Source of the DNA: Sulfitobacter guttiformis
GTDB taxonomy: Bacteria > Pseudomonadota > Alphaproteobacteria > Rhodobacterales > Rhodobacteraceae
Length of the DNA: 64,000 nucleotides
Assembly: GCF_003610455.1 (NCBI RefSeq)
Contig: NZ_RAQK01000001.1
Span: 1,488,001 to 1,552,000 of the forward strand
Reading direction: 5' to 3'
In this document: in pieces, positions 8,432 to 17,944 of the stretch
Position numbering within the stretch: the stretch's first letter is position 1
Layout: each line of letters begins with the position of its first letter
Program-made: the position numbers and the translations under genes
The notes under the pieces: generated by a model
The model's database searches: none
What the model saw: only the letters and a program-made list of their open reading frames with translations
Told to the model about the DNA's origin: nothing

Positions 8432-10235
8432 CAACATACTCCTGACGGTAAAAGCGGCCCGTTTCGGGGCGGTCGGCACGACATGTGCGGGTGGCTGCAT
8501 CGTCGATTTCGTCTCCGATGATAACAACGCCATAAAGGTCACGGGCGGCATCCACCGTTACAAATCCGTCTAGCACATCTTCAAGGACACGCTCCGCCGG
8601 ACGGTCGTAGGGGTGGCCATGACCGCCTCCGCCGCCCGTTTCGATCCGCAGGATGTCGCCTTTTTTGAGCATATTCCCGTCCGACAGCGGGTTGAGAACA
8701 ACCTCGTCTGCTGTACCGGGATTCACGATTGCGACACCCGAGCGACCAGAGCGACCGCCGTCGATGCCCCAAGGGGGGTTTTGCACACCGTCGATGCGGA
8801 TGGCGCACATTGTCGTCTCAGCAAGGATTTCATATTCGCGTATAATGCCACAACCGCCGCGATGCTTTCCCGCGCCACCTGAATCAGGCACAATCCCGTA
8901 GCCATGCATCGTGACGGGATACCCCGCCTCAAGAAACTCGACCGGGTAATTCTCCTGAGCAACAAAATAGACCGCGTCGATACCGTCTGCCGTAGCGCGT
9001 GCGCCATATCCGACGCCGATACCATCCGCCAACAGATAAGGCTCCAGATCCCCTGCCTTGTTGCGGAAATGACCGCGCATGATGTTGACTACATACGCTG
9101 AATTGGCAGCAGGTGCATCGCCACCACCGGTGTTGAGCAAGCCGCACATCGCAGAAATCATCCGCATCGCCGTCAATCCCCTAAGGCCAAGGGGTGCGGG
9201 ATATTTCGGTTGCAGGAATGATCCCTCACGAAACAGCACCTCGTCCAATGCATTGGGACCGCCCGCGTTACAAACCTGCGAAGGATCGCCCCCTAGGTAG
9301 AAAAGACCAAGCGCCATGCCCGGTACACCCTTGTTCATCAAATAGTTGATCGGACCGGGGGCCTGATCGTCGCTCTCGCGGGCATCGAAGATGAACCGGT
9401 CTTCGCCGTTTTCAGCCTTCTCGCGGGTCAGCGCAAAGCGCATTTTGAACGGGCCATGGCCCTGACCGTCGCTATCGATCGCATCCGTGAATTTATGGGT
9501 CCCATAGGCAAACGTCTCCGCCAGCTTTGTCCGCACCAGACGGCGCGTCCGGCTCAACAACTGCTTTAGGGCATCGGCCATCATTGCAGGTCCGAAACGG
9601 TCAAGGATCTCACCCACGCGTTTCGTGCCCAGATCGACGGACGCCATCAGCGCGCGCATGTCGCCGATACTTTGCTCGGGGAACCGCGAATTGCGGTGAA
9701 AAATATCAAGGACTGCCTGATTGACCTTGCCCGCATCAATCATTTTAGTGACCGGGATCATAACCCCTTCCTGAAAGATATCCGTTGCATCAGGACTAAT
9801 CGAGCCGGGGCGCAGACCACCGATGTCAGCAAAATGTGCCCAGCTCATCACAAATGCACATATCCGGCCTTCCCGAAACACCGGCGCCAGTAGCACCTGA
9901 TCATTGGAATGCGAAATAGCACCATAAGAGCCGTAGCAATCATTGTACCAATAGACATCGCCAGGCTGCATGGTTTCTGCAGGATATTTCTCCAGCACCG
10001 GACGGGTCATATCACCGAAAATCGGCACCATTGATCCAACGGCCATCGTCCCGTCCCCATCAAAAAGCGCAGTATAAAAGTCCTTCTTTTCGCGGATAAA
10101 TGCAGAGATGGCAGTGCGTTCTATCAACGCCTCCATTTCGGACTGCGCAGCAGCAATCGCGCCTCTGATTATTTCAAGCGAGACAGGATCGCAAACCTCG
10201 CCGCTCTGCGCCTTCATGGCAGATTGTTCATTCAT
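8418..10235 (-). CDS. hyuB: Hydantoinase B/oxoprolinase subunit
   Basis: A 605-residue HyuB-type subunit, partner of HyuA in ATP-dependent ring opening of 5-oxoproline/hydantoin-like compounds. Family features include the N-terminal DPVSLEIIRGAIAAAQ segment, AISAFIREKKDFYTALFD and the glycine-rich GDAPAANSAYVVN and GGGGGHGHPYDRP regions. I chose the ATG at 10235 because AAGGAG lies six bases upstream; this gives an 8-base overlap with the oxidoreductase gene before it. It is embedded in the ABC importer operon, so uptake and hydrolysis are probably co-expressed. Length is normal. Confidence 0.93.
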   Translation of the reverse strand: MNEQSAMKAQSGEVCDPVSLEIIRGAIAAAQSEMEALIERTAISAFIREKKDFYTALFDGDGTMAVGSMVPIFGDMTRPVLEKYPAETMQPGDVYWYNDCYGSYGAISHSNDQVLLAPVFREGRICAFVMSWAHFADIGGLRPGSISPDATDIFQEGVMIPVTKMIDAGKVNQAVLDIFHRNSRFPEQSIGDMRALMASVDLGTKRVGEILDRFGPAMMADALKQLLSRTRRLVRTKLAETFAYGTHKFTDAIDSDGQGHGPFKMRFALTREKAENGEDRFIFDARESDDQAPGPINYLMNKGVPGMALGLFYLGGDPSQVCNAGGPNALDEVLFREGSFLQPKYPAPLGLRGLTAMRMISAMCGLLNTGGGDAPAANSAYVVNIMRGHFRNKAGDLEPYLLADGIGVGYGARATADGIDAVYFVAQENYPVEFLEAGYPVTMHGYGIVPDSGGAGKHRGGCGIIREYEILAETTMCAIRIDGVQNPPWGIDGGRSGRSGVAIVNPGTADEVVLNPLSDGNMLKKGDILRIETGGGGGHGHPYDRPAERVLEDVLDGFVTVDAARDLYGVVIIGDEIDDAATRTCRADRPETGRFYRQEYVDALV

Positions 10236-11253
10236 TGCATGCTCCTTCATCACTCGTTCCAAGGGTTAGAACCACCTGACCAAGGGCACCGCCTTCGACC
10301 CTCTCATGGGCGCGGGCGATGTCGGACAGGGGAAATTTTGCGCCGATATGCGGCACAAGCGCGCCAGCTTCGGCAAGGGTGGCAAGGACTGCATTCGCTG
10401 AACTGCGCTGATCCTGCGTCAGGCGAAATCCCTGCACAAAACGGATCATAGCACCTAGATCGGCTAGCTTGTAATACGGCAAGATCGGCTCCGGATTAGA
10501 TGAGCACGAATAGGAGGCGATCATCCCATGAGCGCGTAGACAAGCAATATCAGTGTCGAGATTTGCGGCCAGATCAACCTCAATGATACGGTTGGCACCC
10601 GCACCATTCGTCAGAGTACGCACACACGATGCCACGTCTTCGGTATGGCGGTTGATCACGGGGATGTCGGCCAGCGTGCGGACGTGGGCCGCGCCTGCAT
10701 CTGATCCAACAACTGCGATCACATCTGCCCCACAAAAAAGGGCAATTTGAACCGCCATATGGCCAACAGCACCCGCCGCCCCCTGCACCAGCAGCGTCTT
10801 TCCGGCCACAGGACCATCCGCAAGCACCAAAAGCCACGCTGTCAGTCCAGGCACACCAAGGCATGCGCCTGCTGCGAAATCGAGGGTATCGGGCAGCCGC
10901 ACCGCTTGGGCCGCAGGTAATGCAATGAGCTCTGCGGCTGTACCAAAAGCGCGGCCCGCCTCACCATAGCCGCCTTGCGCGTTCCACAGCCAGACCCGCT
11001 CACCGATGCGGCCATGGCTCACACCCTCGCCCACACTCACAATCACACCTGCGCCATCACAATGGGGAATTACCGAAGGATGCGCCATCTGCATCCCGTT
11101 CCATCCCGCGCGGCGCTTAACGTCGGCGGGGTTGATCCCGGACGCATGCACACGCACCAGTACCTCACCGGTATCGGGCACCGGATCAGGCAGATGAATC
11201 AACTCAAGCACCTCTGCCGCTGGGCCGGTAGCAGTATAATGTGCGGCGCGCAT
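10228..11253 (-). CDS. Zinc-type alcohol dehydrogenase / NADPH:quinone oxidoreductase-like protein
   Basis: A 341-residue medium-chain dehydrogenase/reductase of the quinone-oxidoreductase group. The N-terminal GroES-like domain contains VRVHASGINPADVKRR and HCDGAGVI; the cofactor domain has VQGAAGAVGHMAVQIA, an AxxGxxG-type NADPH motif. Zinc-ligand cysteines of true alcohol dehydrogenases are absent, as in QOR-like members. It sits between the ABC ATPase gene (TGATG overlap) and hyuB (8-base overlap), suggesting a redox step on the imported compound or a product, but this is context only. Confidence 0.88.
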   Translation of the reverse strand: MRAAHYTATGPAAEVLELIHLPDPVPDTGEVLVRVHASGINPADVKRRAGWNGMQMAHPSVIPHCDGAGVIVSVGEGVSHGRIGERVWLWNAQGGYGEAGRAFGTAAELIALPAAQAVRLPDTLDFAAGACLGVPGLTAWLLVLADGPVAGKTLLVQGAAGAVGHMAVQIALFCGADVIAVVGSDAGAAHVRTLADIPVINRHTEDVASCVRTLTNGAGANRIIEVDLAANLDTDIACLRAHGMIASYSCSSNPEPILPYYKLADLGAMIRFVQGFRLTQDQRSSANAVLATLAEAGALVPHIGAKFPLSDIARAHERVEGGALGQVVLTLGTSDEGACNE

Positions 11254-12236
11254 CAGGCGGTACCATCAAACAAGTGGCATGCCACGTCACGATTGCCGAT
11301 CTTTTGCGGCAGAGGCACATCAGCGGCGCAGCGGTCAAACGCTTTTGGGCAACGGTCCCTGAACACACATCCCGAGGGTGGATTTCGCGGATCAGGAGCA
11401 CCGCGACCGATGGGCAGCGGGTCATGGCTCTGGTCTGCTTTTGGCGTTGGAACAGCGGCAACCAATGCTTGCGTATAGGGATGCAATGGCTCGCGCACGA
11501 TTTCTTCGGTCGGGCCATCCTCCATGATCCTGCCCAGATACATCACAATCGTCCGTTCACAAACATACCGCACCAGCGCCAGATCATGGCTTATATAAAT
11601 CGCCGTCAGTCCCAGCTTGTCACGCACGTCTCGAAAGACATTGAGCACCCCCGCACGGACCGACACGTCCAGCATCGAAACAGGCTCGTCTGCGACGACA
11701 AAATCCGGCCCGAGGATCAAAGCGCGGGCCATAACAACCCGCTGCAATTGCCCACCTGAAAGCTGGTGCGGATAGCGGTCAAGATACTGCACGGGCTCTG
11801 CGAGCCGGACAAGTTCCAGTGCCTTGATAATGCGTTCGCGCCATTCCACTTTTGGAATACCGGCATTGCCCAGCGGTTCGGCCATCGTCTTTTCGATCGA
11901 ATAGCGCGGATTTACCGCATCAAACGGATTCTGGAATATCATCTGGCTGCGCGAACGGAACCTGCGCAACTCTTCCCCTTTCAATTCGGAAATCTCAGCA
12001 CCGTCAAAGCGAGCTGATCCACCTGTGACATCTTCCAGCTTTACGAGCAGGCGGCCCATAGATGTCTTTCCACACCCACTTTCGCCCAGCAATCCGACGC
12101 TTTCACCCTTGTAAAGCTTGAAGCTTATTCCGTCGACGGCCTTCACCACCGACGGGATGCCCAACATTGATGAGACTGCGGACCCGACCTTGTAATGAAG
12201 TTGCGCGTTTTCGACCTCGACAAGCGGCGTGTTCAT
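11253..12236 (-). CDS. Oligopeptide-type ABC importer ATPase (OppF/DppF-like)
   Basis: A 327-residue ATPase of the Opp/Dpp nickel-peptide importer group. It has Walker [16 protein letters not shown], signature [12 protein letters not shown], Walker B FVVADEP and the C-terminal Opp extension with [14 protein letters not shown], cysteines that bind an Fe-S cluster in some homologues. The ATG at 12236 overlaps the previous ATPase gene by ATGA; a start 15 bases upstream is less likely. It pairs with the neighbouring ATPase to power one importer together with two permeases and the binding protein in the same leftward operon. Confidence 0.94.
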   Translation of the reverse strand: MNTPLVEVENAQLHYKVGSAVSSMLGIPSVVKAVDGISFKLYKGESVGLLGESGCGKTSMGRLLVKLEDVTGGSARFDGAEISELKGEELRRFRSRSQMIFQNPFDAVNPRYSIEKTMAEPLGNAGIPKVEWRERIIKALELVRLAEPVQYLDRYPHQLSGGQLQRVVMARALILGPDFVVADEPVSMLDVSVRAGVLNVFRDVRDKLGLTAIYISHDLALVRYVCERTIVMYLGRIMEDGPTEEIVREPLHPYTQALVAAVPTPKADQSHDPLPIGRGAPDPRNPPSGCVFRDRCPKAFDRCAADVPLPQKIGNRDVACHLFDGTA

Positions 12237-13252
12237 ACCAACTCCCCCCATGTTTGAGGTTGCGCCGCCTGTTCGCGCAATTGCGGGGCTTCATGTGCGC
12301 GGTGGCATGCCACCGAATGCCCCGGCGCAAGAATTTCCAATTGCGGGGAAACAGCCCGACAGTGATCGGTGGCAAAAGGGCATCGCGCAGCAAAGCGGCA
12401 GCCGGAGGGCGGACTGGCAAGGTCGGGTGGCGCACCACTGATCGGGGTCAAAGTGCCCGAGCCTGCGCTGGCAATATCGGGAAAGGCATTTTTAAGACCC
12501 ATTGTGTACGGGTGCAGCGGCTCGGACAAAAGCGTTGCTGTATCGCAATCCTCAACCACTTCTCCGGCGTACATCACCACCGTCCGGTCGCAGATGTAGG
12601 CCACAACAGAAATATCGTGTGTGACCATTATAATTGAAATACCCAACTCGCGCTGAAGATCACGCATCTGGTCCAGAATCTGGCGCTGCACGATCACATC
12701 GAGCGCGGTCACAGGCTCGTCCGCCACGATGAGCTTGGGGTTCAGCGCAAGTGCGAGGGCTATCGCGACCCGCTGGCGCATGCCGCCTGAAAACTGGTGC
12801 GGAAAATCACGCAGCCTATTTGCCTCGATGCCGACCATCTCAAATAATTCAACAGCACGCGCACGAGCCTGCGCTCGGTTCATGCCACCTCTGCCGCGCA
12901 GTACCTCATTGAGCTGATATTCGACGCGGTATACGGGATCGAGTGAGTTCATCGCCGATTGCGGTACAAATGCGATATCACGCCAACGCAGCGCGTTCAT
13001 CGCCTTTTCGGGCAGGCTAACGAGGTCCTGACCATCAAACATCATACTGCCGCCAGTGATTTTTGCATTGTCGGAAATGATACGCGTGAATGCCCGCGCC
13101 ATCGTGGTTTTGCCGCACCCGCTTTCACCCACCAAACCCACGATTGAGCCCTTAGGCACATCGAACGTGGCACGCGATACGGCGACGATATCGACGCCCG
13201 GCACTGTGTAAGCGATGGAAAGGTCTTTAACGGAAAGGAGATTATCGCTCAT
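12233..13252 (-). CDS. Oligopeptide-type ABC importer ATPase (OppD/DppD-like)
   Basis: A 339-residue ATPase with Walker [18 protein letters not shown] (about residues 37-53), Q-loop FVPQSAMNSLDPV, signature FSGGMRQRVAIA, Walker B LIVADEP and the Opp C-terminal extension with CRFAARCPFATDHC. The first ABC signature residue is F rather than L, which is common in DppD. AAGGAG precedes the ATG. It is separated from the upstream permease by one base and overlaps the second ATPase by four, so the whole importer is translated as a unit. Confidence 0.94.
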   Translation of the reverse strand: MSDNLLSVKDLSIAYTVPGVDIVAVSRATFDVPKGSIVGLVGESGCGKTTMARAFTRIISDNAKITGGSMMFDGQDLVSLPEKAMNALRWRDIAFVPQSAMNSLDPVYRVEYQLNEVLRGRGGMNRAQARARAVELFEMVGIEANRLRDFPHQFSGGMRQRVAIALALALNPKLIVADEPVTALDVIVQRQILDQMRDLQRELGISIIMVTHDISVVAYICDRTVVMYAGEVVEDCDTATLLSEPLHPYTMGLKNAFPDIASAGSGTLTPISGAPPDLASPPSGCRFAARCPFATDHCRAVSPQLEILAPGHSVACHRAHEAPQLREQAAQPQTWGELV

Positions 13253-13253
13253 A

Positions 13254-14147
13254 TCAACGGCCCAACTTTGGAAATAGAAGGTTCTCGTAACCGCGCGAGA
13301 TGAAGAACCCCGCGGAAACGACCAGAATGATCGCGATGCCCGGAGGGATGAACCAATGATATGCCTGACGGCTCAACGCCTGACTTGCGAAAGCATCCTG
13401 CAACATAAATCCCCAGCTAATGCTGTCAGGATCGCCGAAGCCCAGAAAGCTGATCGAGGCTTCAGTCAGGATTGCCCAGCCGATTGCGATAGATCCATAT
13501 AGCAACGACAGGGGAATAATATTTGGTGCGATATGGCGGGTGATGATCTTAAAATCCGAGGAGCCGGAAACCCGCGCCGCCTCGACATATCCGCGCGATC
13601 GTAGCGTCAATACCTGAGAGCGGATGACCCGCGCCGTATCACGCCACAGCACCAGCGCCATCGCAATCACCGTATTCCAAATGGACGGTTCAAGGAATGC
13701 AGAGATTACAATAACAAACGGCAAGAACGGAATGCCGAACGCCACATCGGCAAGGCGCATCAAAACCGTATCGATCCATCCTCCGAAATATCCCGACATC
13801 AGCCCGACGATCGTACCGATAAAGGCGACCATGAAAGCAGCCGTTAAACCCACCAGCAGTGCGGACCGTGCGCCATAGACAATTTGGGAGAATATATCGC
13901 GTCCAAGGCTGGTAGTTCCCAGAATATGGCCCTCCTGCCCCGGCCTGAAATCTGAAGCGAGATCATAGTCAGCAGAATATAGAATTTCGGTGGGATCAAA
14001 GGGAGCAAGTACTGGCGCAAAAATCGCAGTCAGCACAAACACGGCATAGATCACCAAACCCGCGACAGCGAAATTATCGCCAACCGGCAATTTTATCGCT
14101 CCCAGTATCCGGCGGAACGGGCCACGTGACAGAGCAACCTCAGGCAT
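13254..14147 (-). CDS. ABC importer permease (OppC/DppC-like)
   Basis: A 297-residue inner-membrane permease of the peptide/nickel importer family, with a hydrophobic helix near residue 30 (VAGLVIYAVFVLTAIFAPVL), the OppC-type periplasmic stretch ILGTTSLGRDIFSQIVYGAR and the EAA loop EAARVSGSSDFKIITRHIAPN that contacts the ATPases. I chose the ATG at 14147: GAGGA lies upstream and the residues before it look like read-through of the preceding gene. It overlaps the DppB-like gene by 8 bases. Confidence 0.93.
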   Translation of the reverse strand: MPEVALSRGPFRRILGAIKLPVGDNFAVAGLVIYAVFVLTAIFAPVLAPFDPTEILYSADYDLASDFRPGQEGHILGTTSLGRDIFSQIVYGARSALLVGLTAAFMVAFIGTIVGLMSGYFGGWIDTVLMRLADVAFGIPFLPFVIVISAFLEPSIWNTVIAMALVLWRDTARVIRSQVLTLRSRGYVEAARVSGSSDFKIITRHIAPNIIPLSLLYGSIAIGWAILTEASISFLGFGDPDSISWGFMLQDAFASQALSRQAYHWFIPPGIAIILVVSAGFFISRGYENLLFPKLGR

Positions 14148-15117
14148 GGGAAATCCTCGGATCAAGAAAGGTGTACAGAAGGTCGGCAATCAGGTTCATC
14201 AGGATCACTACGACCGCAATCATCAGAAAGGCCCCCTGTGCCAGCGGATAGTCCGAAGCAGATACGGCCGAGACAAGCTCGCGGCCGAGGCCGGGCCAGG
14301 AAAATACGCTCTCTACTACTACGTTCCCCTGCAACTGGTAGCCCACAGAGATCGCAAACGATGTCATCACTGGCAGAAGAGCGTTACGTGCGCCGTGTTT
14401 GATCACAATCGTATAAGGGGAGAGGCCTTTGACCTTTGCCATGGTGACGAAGTCCTCTTTCATCACATCTAGCATGTTCGAGCGCATCAGTAGCAGTGGC
14501 AACCCCTGCGAATAAATCGCGAGCGTGATCATCGGCAACGCCAGATGCGAGAGAAAATCGGCAGAAGTATATAGCGCCCAGAGGCTATCGTATTCTGTAC
14601 CCGCCGAACGTGTCCCGCCCGCCGGAAATATCCCAAGCGAGAAGGAGAATACCGCCAACAAAACCATTCCAAGCCAGAACTCTGGCATAGCGCGTGTCGC
14701 AAGGACGATAGGCAGTGCCACTGCCTCGGCGCGACTTGCACGGCGCCAGGCAAGCCATGCACCAGCCAGAATACCAAAAATATACGCAATGATCAGTGAT
14801 GAAAACGTGAGGATCAGTGTATTGGGCAACAACATCCAGATCCGCTCGGCGACCGGGGTCCGGTAGCGGAACGAATATCCCAACTCACCCTGCAGCAGAT
14901 TACCCAGATACGTGAAATATTGGGACAAAAGAGATTTATCCAAACCGAACTGCCGGATGAGTTGCTCTTGCTGCTCGAGCGTGAAGGTAGGATCAATGTA
15001 GGCTGCTAGCGGGTTGCCAGGCATCAGCCGGAACATCAGAAACAGGATAGTTACGACTGCCCACAATACCAGAAGCAACTGAAACGTACGCGATAGAACG
15101 GGTTTGAGCGTGCTCAT
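14140..15117 (-). CDS. ABC importer permease (OppB/DppB-like)
   Basis: A 325-residue inner-membrane permease with a single N-terminal helix, the DppB-type MFRLMPGNPLAAYIDP segment, several transmembrane helices and the EAA-like loop MAKVKGLSPYTIVIKHGARNA. It is the partner of the DppC-like permease in one heterodimeric channel. It lies 79 bases downstream of the binding-protein gene, the usual order SBP-B-C-D-F, all leftward. Confidence 0.94.
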   Translation of the reverse strand: MSTLKPVLSRTFQLLLVLWAVVTILFLMFRLMPGNPLAAYIDPTFTLEQQEQLIRQFGLDKSLLSQYFTYLGNLLQGELGYSFRYRTPVAERIWMLLPNTLILTFSSLIIAYIFGILAGAWLAWRRASRAEAVALPIVLATRAMPEFWLGMVLLAVFSFSLGIFPAGGTRSAGTEYDSLWALYTSADFLSHLALPMITLAIYSQGLPLLLMRSNMLDVMKEDFVTMAKVKGLSPYTIVIKHGARNALLPVMTSFAISVGYQLQGNVVVESVFSWPGLGRELVSAVSASDYPLAQGAFLMIAVVVILMNLIADLLYTFLDPRISHA

Positions 15118-15196
15118 AAATACCTGCCGGCTGTTTTGGGTGAATGTTTGGGGGCAAGGAGCGGCAAACAGGCGCCGCTCCCGCTAGGTGTCGCCA

Positions 15197-16852
15197 TTAG
15201 TCGGCGAGCGTTTCCTTCACGCCGTCAGGATAGGCCAGACGGTCACCATCAAGTGTGTAGCCTGCAGCATCCAGCATCGCCTTTGCGACATCGGGGCCGG
15301 CCTTGAAGTTATCGACGACAGATTTATCGTGCCAGTATTCAAGTGCGGGTGATACAACCGAATTTGATGCGACGGCAAAGCCTTTGAAGGCCGCGTTCAC
15401 AATCAGACGACGGTCAACCGCCGCAGACAGGGCCGAGCGGAATGCCGGATCGCTGAAAGGCGCGCGACGGTTGTTGAACGCAATATACCGGAACCCGATA
15501 TCGACCGTTGCGACGACTTCGAGATCGCCGTCAGCGGCAGAAGCATCCAGCAAAACCTGAGGATCACCCGGGAAATCGGTCAAAAAGTTGATTTCACCAG
15601 AACGCAACATACCGAGTGAAGCTTCGGCATTTGGTACGAAACGCAGGATCCACCGCTCCGCTTTCGGGGCTTCGAAATGGCCTGTGTTGGCGCTCAGAAC
15701 AATCTCTTCATTGGTGATCCAACGATCAAATTTGTAAGGTCCCGATCCGATCGGCATCGCCTCCTGATAGCTTTCGGCATTTTCTTCCTTGGTTGCCAGA
15801 TCTGCGAGGATCGGTTCCCAAACATGCTTTGGGATAAGGTTGATCTTGGCAAGGCTGGAGATAATGAAAGACGCAGACGGGTTGGCAAGGCTAAAGACAA
15901 CTACATTGTCCCCCTCGATCTCAATATTGCTGATGCCGCTGCCAAAGGGAGCATACATCGGGGCCTCGCCACCGACCGTTGTCTCAAACGAGAACTTTAC
16001 GTCCTCGGCCGTTACCGGCACACCATCGTGCCACATCATGTCATCGCGCATGGTAACTGCGATGGTCGTGTCGTCACGCCATTCATATGTTGTTGCAGCC
16101 CATTCCTTTGGCAGGCCATCCGGTCCCACACGGAAAAGGCGGTCATACAAAAGTTCTGTAATCCAGCTGTCGGTTACACCGGAGATATAAAGCGGATTTA
16201 CCGCAATCACATTGTCGCCAGAGTTTACGATAATGTCTTTCTGGTCCGTCAGCGGCGCCAGCGAAAGCCATGTCCAGGTATTGCGAATACCGATCCCGGA
16301 CTGGTTTACTGTGGTCGCGGCATCCCAAATGGTCTTGTCAAAGGCAAAAGCCTGTTCGGGATGAACGAGCATCATATTTGGCTGGTCTTTGGCCAGAATG
16401 GTCTGCGCCTCGCGGACGAGCGCCTGTCGTGCTTCAGGGTCAATTGTAACACGTTGCTTTTCAACAACAGCGTCATATTCGGGGTTCGAATACCCGATGA
16501 AATTATATCCGGATTCCGCAGTCGACGAATGGAACAGGTTGAAGATAATCTCGTCCGGGTCAGACCGTTCAGGCCGCCCTGTCATCTGCCATGCGGTCAT
16601 GTCCCAGTCGTCGCGATTGTACCAGACTTCTGACGACATCTGCTCCCAAGGCATAACGTCGACCTCTACATCGAGCCCCAATTTGCGCCACTCTTGCGCA
16701 ATCAGTTGTACTGCCTGAAATTCTGCCGGTTGTGCGGCCTGCGGACGCGATAGCAAATGGATCGTCCGGATCTGGTCCTGCGCCCATGTGGGACCGGCAA
16801 GCATCGCCATACTCATCAGCGATGTTGATGCCAGCTTGAATAAGGTGTTCAC
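15197..16852 (-). CDS. Family 5 ABC substrate-binding protein, apparently circularly permuted
   Basis: A 551-residue periplasmic binding protein for the adjacent importer. A GTG start at 16852 is preceded by AGGAGA and begins a signal peptide (MNTLFKL, hydrophobic stretch, cleavage after WAQ near residue 25). The order of parts is unusual. Residues about 26-198 (LGLDVEVDVMPWEQM, WDMTAWQM, SNPEYDAVVEKQ, DPEARQALVREAQTIL, MLVHPEQAFAF) match what is normally the C-terminal third of SBP family 5. Residues about 205-480 (SGDNVIAVNPL, LYDRLFRVGPDG, MWHDGVPVTAEDVKFSF, FSDPAFRSALSAAVDR) match the normal N-terminal and middle parts. The chain ends at GYTLDGDRLAYPDG, which in normal members leads straight into the segment now at the N-terminus. 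The ligand is unknown; neighbours suggest a peptide-like or cyclic amide compound. Confidence 0.88.
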   Translation of the reverse strand: MNTLFKLASTSLMSMAMLAGPTWAQDQIRTIHLLSRPQAAQPAEFQAVQLIAQEWRKLGLDVEVDVMPWEQMSSEVWYNRDDWDMTAWQMTGRPERSDPDEIIFNLFHSSTAESGYNFIGYSNPEYDAVVEKQRVTIDPEARQALVREAQTILAKDQPNMMLVHPEQAFAFDKTIWDAATTVNQSGIGIRNTWTWLSLAPLTDQKDIIVNSGDNVIAVNPLYISGVTDSWITELLYDRLFRVGPDGLPKEWAATTYEWRDDTTIAVTMRDDMMWHDGVPVTAEDVKFSFETTVGGEAPMYAPFGSGISNIEIEGDNVVVFSLANPSASFIISSLAKINLIPKHVWEPILADLATKEENAESYQEAMPIGSGPYKFDRWITNEEIVLSANTGHFEAPKAERWILRFVPNAEASLGMLRSGEINFLTDFPGDPQVLLDASAADGDLEVVATVDIGFRYIAFNNRRAPFSDPAFRSALSAAVDRRLIVNAAFKGFAVASNSVVSPALEYWHDKSVVDNFKAGPDVAKAMLDAAGYTLDGDRLAYPDGVKETLAD

Positions 16853-16974
16853 AATATCTCTCCTGTTGTCATTGACCACACGGGTCAGTTCAGCATGCAA
16901 GTGGCCTGGATTGAGGCAAACCGACTTGCGGTCGAGCTCCAATTCCCTACATTAGTGCGCCGGGCCATCCGGCG

Positions 16975-17002
16975 GTATTACTGGTATTGACGTACCGCTC
17001 AA
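16975..17002 (-). promoter_or_regulatory. Candidate promoter of the ABC/hydantoinase operon
   Basis: On the minus strand TTGAGC (17002-16997) and TAATAC (16980-16975) are separated by 16 bases, giving a plausible sigma-70 promoter about 120 bases before the binding-protein GTG. The palindromic site at 17006-17022 lies directly upstream of this -35, a position more typical of activation than of blocking polymerase. Inference only. Confidence 0.35.
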
Positions 17003-17005
17003 CCT

Positions 17006-17050
17006 GTTTTACTGAGTGAGACAGAACGAAATTACTTTATTCAGTAAAAC
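17006..17050. promoter_or_regulatory. Probable IclR-family operator between divergent SBP operon and iclR gene
   Basis: GTTTTACTGA (17006-17015) and its exact reverse complement TCAGTAAAAC (17041-17050) flank 25 bases. The left arm is part of a 17-base partial palindrome GTTTTACTGAGTGAGAC (17006-17022). The same motif is found twice before the M28-type gene downstream of the regulator. It lies in the 238-base gap between the leftward importer operon and the rightward IclR-type gene. Binding by that regulator is inferred from position and recurrence. Confidence 0.65.
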
Positions 17051-17090
17051 ACGGTTGCTGAAAAAAACAATACTCTTTTTTGGAGCAGGC

Positions 17091-17879
17091 ATGGTAAAAG
17101 ATGCAAATCAACCCGCAGTTGCGCGCAAATCGTATAAAATTGAGGCAGTTGGCAGGGCACTGAATGTCCTTGAAGAGCTGGCTGAAAAACCAGGTCTTGG
17201 CGTGACCGCACTCGCAAACGAAATGGGCCTGACAAAGTCAATCGTATTCAGGCTTTTGCAAACCCTTGAAGAATCCGGATATGTACACCGCGATCCTGAG
17301 CGGGCGACTTTCACCTTGGGGTACCGTGTCGCACTGCTGGGGGAGCGGGTAGGACGCGATGGCGCACTGCTTCACGTCGCGCCGCCAATTATGGACGAAT
17401 TACGCGATCAAACTGGCGAAAACGTTAACCTTGTGATTCGAGAGGGAAGTTATGCACTGGCTCTCGCCACGCGTGAAGGCCTACATGCCATACGCATTTT
17501 CGCACAAAAAGGACGAAAAGGCCCATTACATGCTGGCGGTGCATCCATGCTACTACTGGCCTACGCCGAGCCTGCCATTCTCGAAAGGGTACTAGGATCC
17601 GAGTTAAAGAGCTACACCAATCATACAATTACCGACCCCGAACAGTTGAGCAAAGTCCTCCATCGGATCCGTGCGAACGGATATAATGTTGCCCTCAATG
17701 ATCTGGACGATGGCGCGTTTTCCATTGCAGCGCCAATCTTCAATGCCTCCGGTGAGGTTGTCGCGGGCCTGTCGATTGCTGGCGCAACCGTCCGCCTCGA
17801 TGAACCACAGCGAGAGGCATACATCGAGGCAGTACAGGAAGCTGCACAAAAAATATCAGCAAAACTGACCTTGGGCTGA
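17091..17879 (+). CDS. IclR-family transcriptional regulator
   Basis: A 262-residue regulator with the IclR architecture: an N-terminal winged helix-turn-helix (YKIEAVGRALNVLEELA, then TALANEMGLTKSIVFRLLQTLEESGYV, residues about 18-70), a linker, and an effector-binding domain ending in a glycine-rich segment (GLSIAGATVRL). I chose the ATG at 17091 because GGAG lies five bases upstream; the in-frame extension from 17016 covers an operator and does not look like protein of this family. It sits between the importer operon and the M28-type gene and is flanked on both sides by the same palindromic motif, so it is the likely regulator of the whole module and of itself. Confidence 0.93.
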   Translation: MVKDANQPAVARKSYKIEAVGRALNVLEELAEKPGLGVTALANEMGLTKSIVFRLLQTLEESGYVHRDPERATFTLGYRVALLGERVGRDGALLHVAPPIMDELRDQTGENVNLVIREGSYALALATREGLHAIRIFAQKGRKGPLHAGGASMLLLAYAEPAILERVLGSELKSYTNHTITDPEQLSKVLHRIRANGYNVALNDLDDGAFSIAAPIFNASGEVVAGLSIAGATVRLDEPQREAYIEAVQEAAQKISAKLTLG

Positions 17880-17944
17880 TAAACTGTATTTCGAAACGAG
17901 GCCATGCAAGCTCACGCTTGCCCGACTCATATCGCTCTGCTAGC

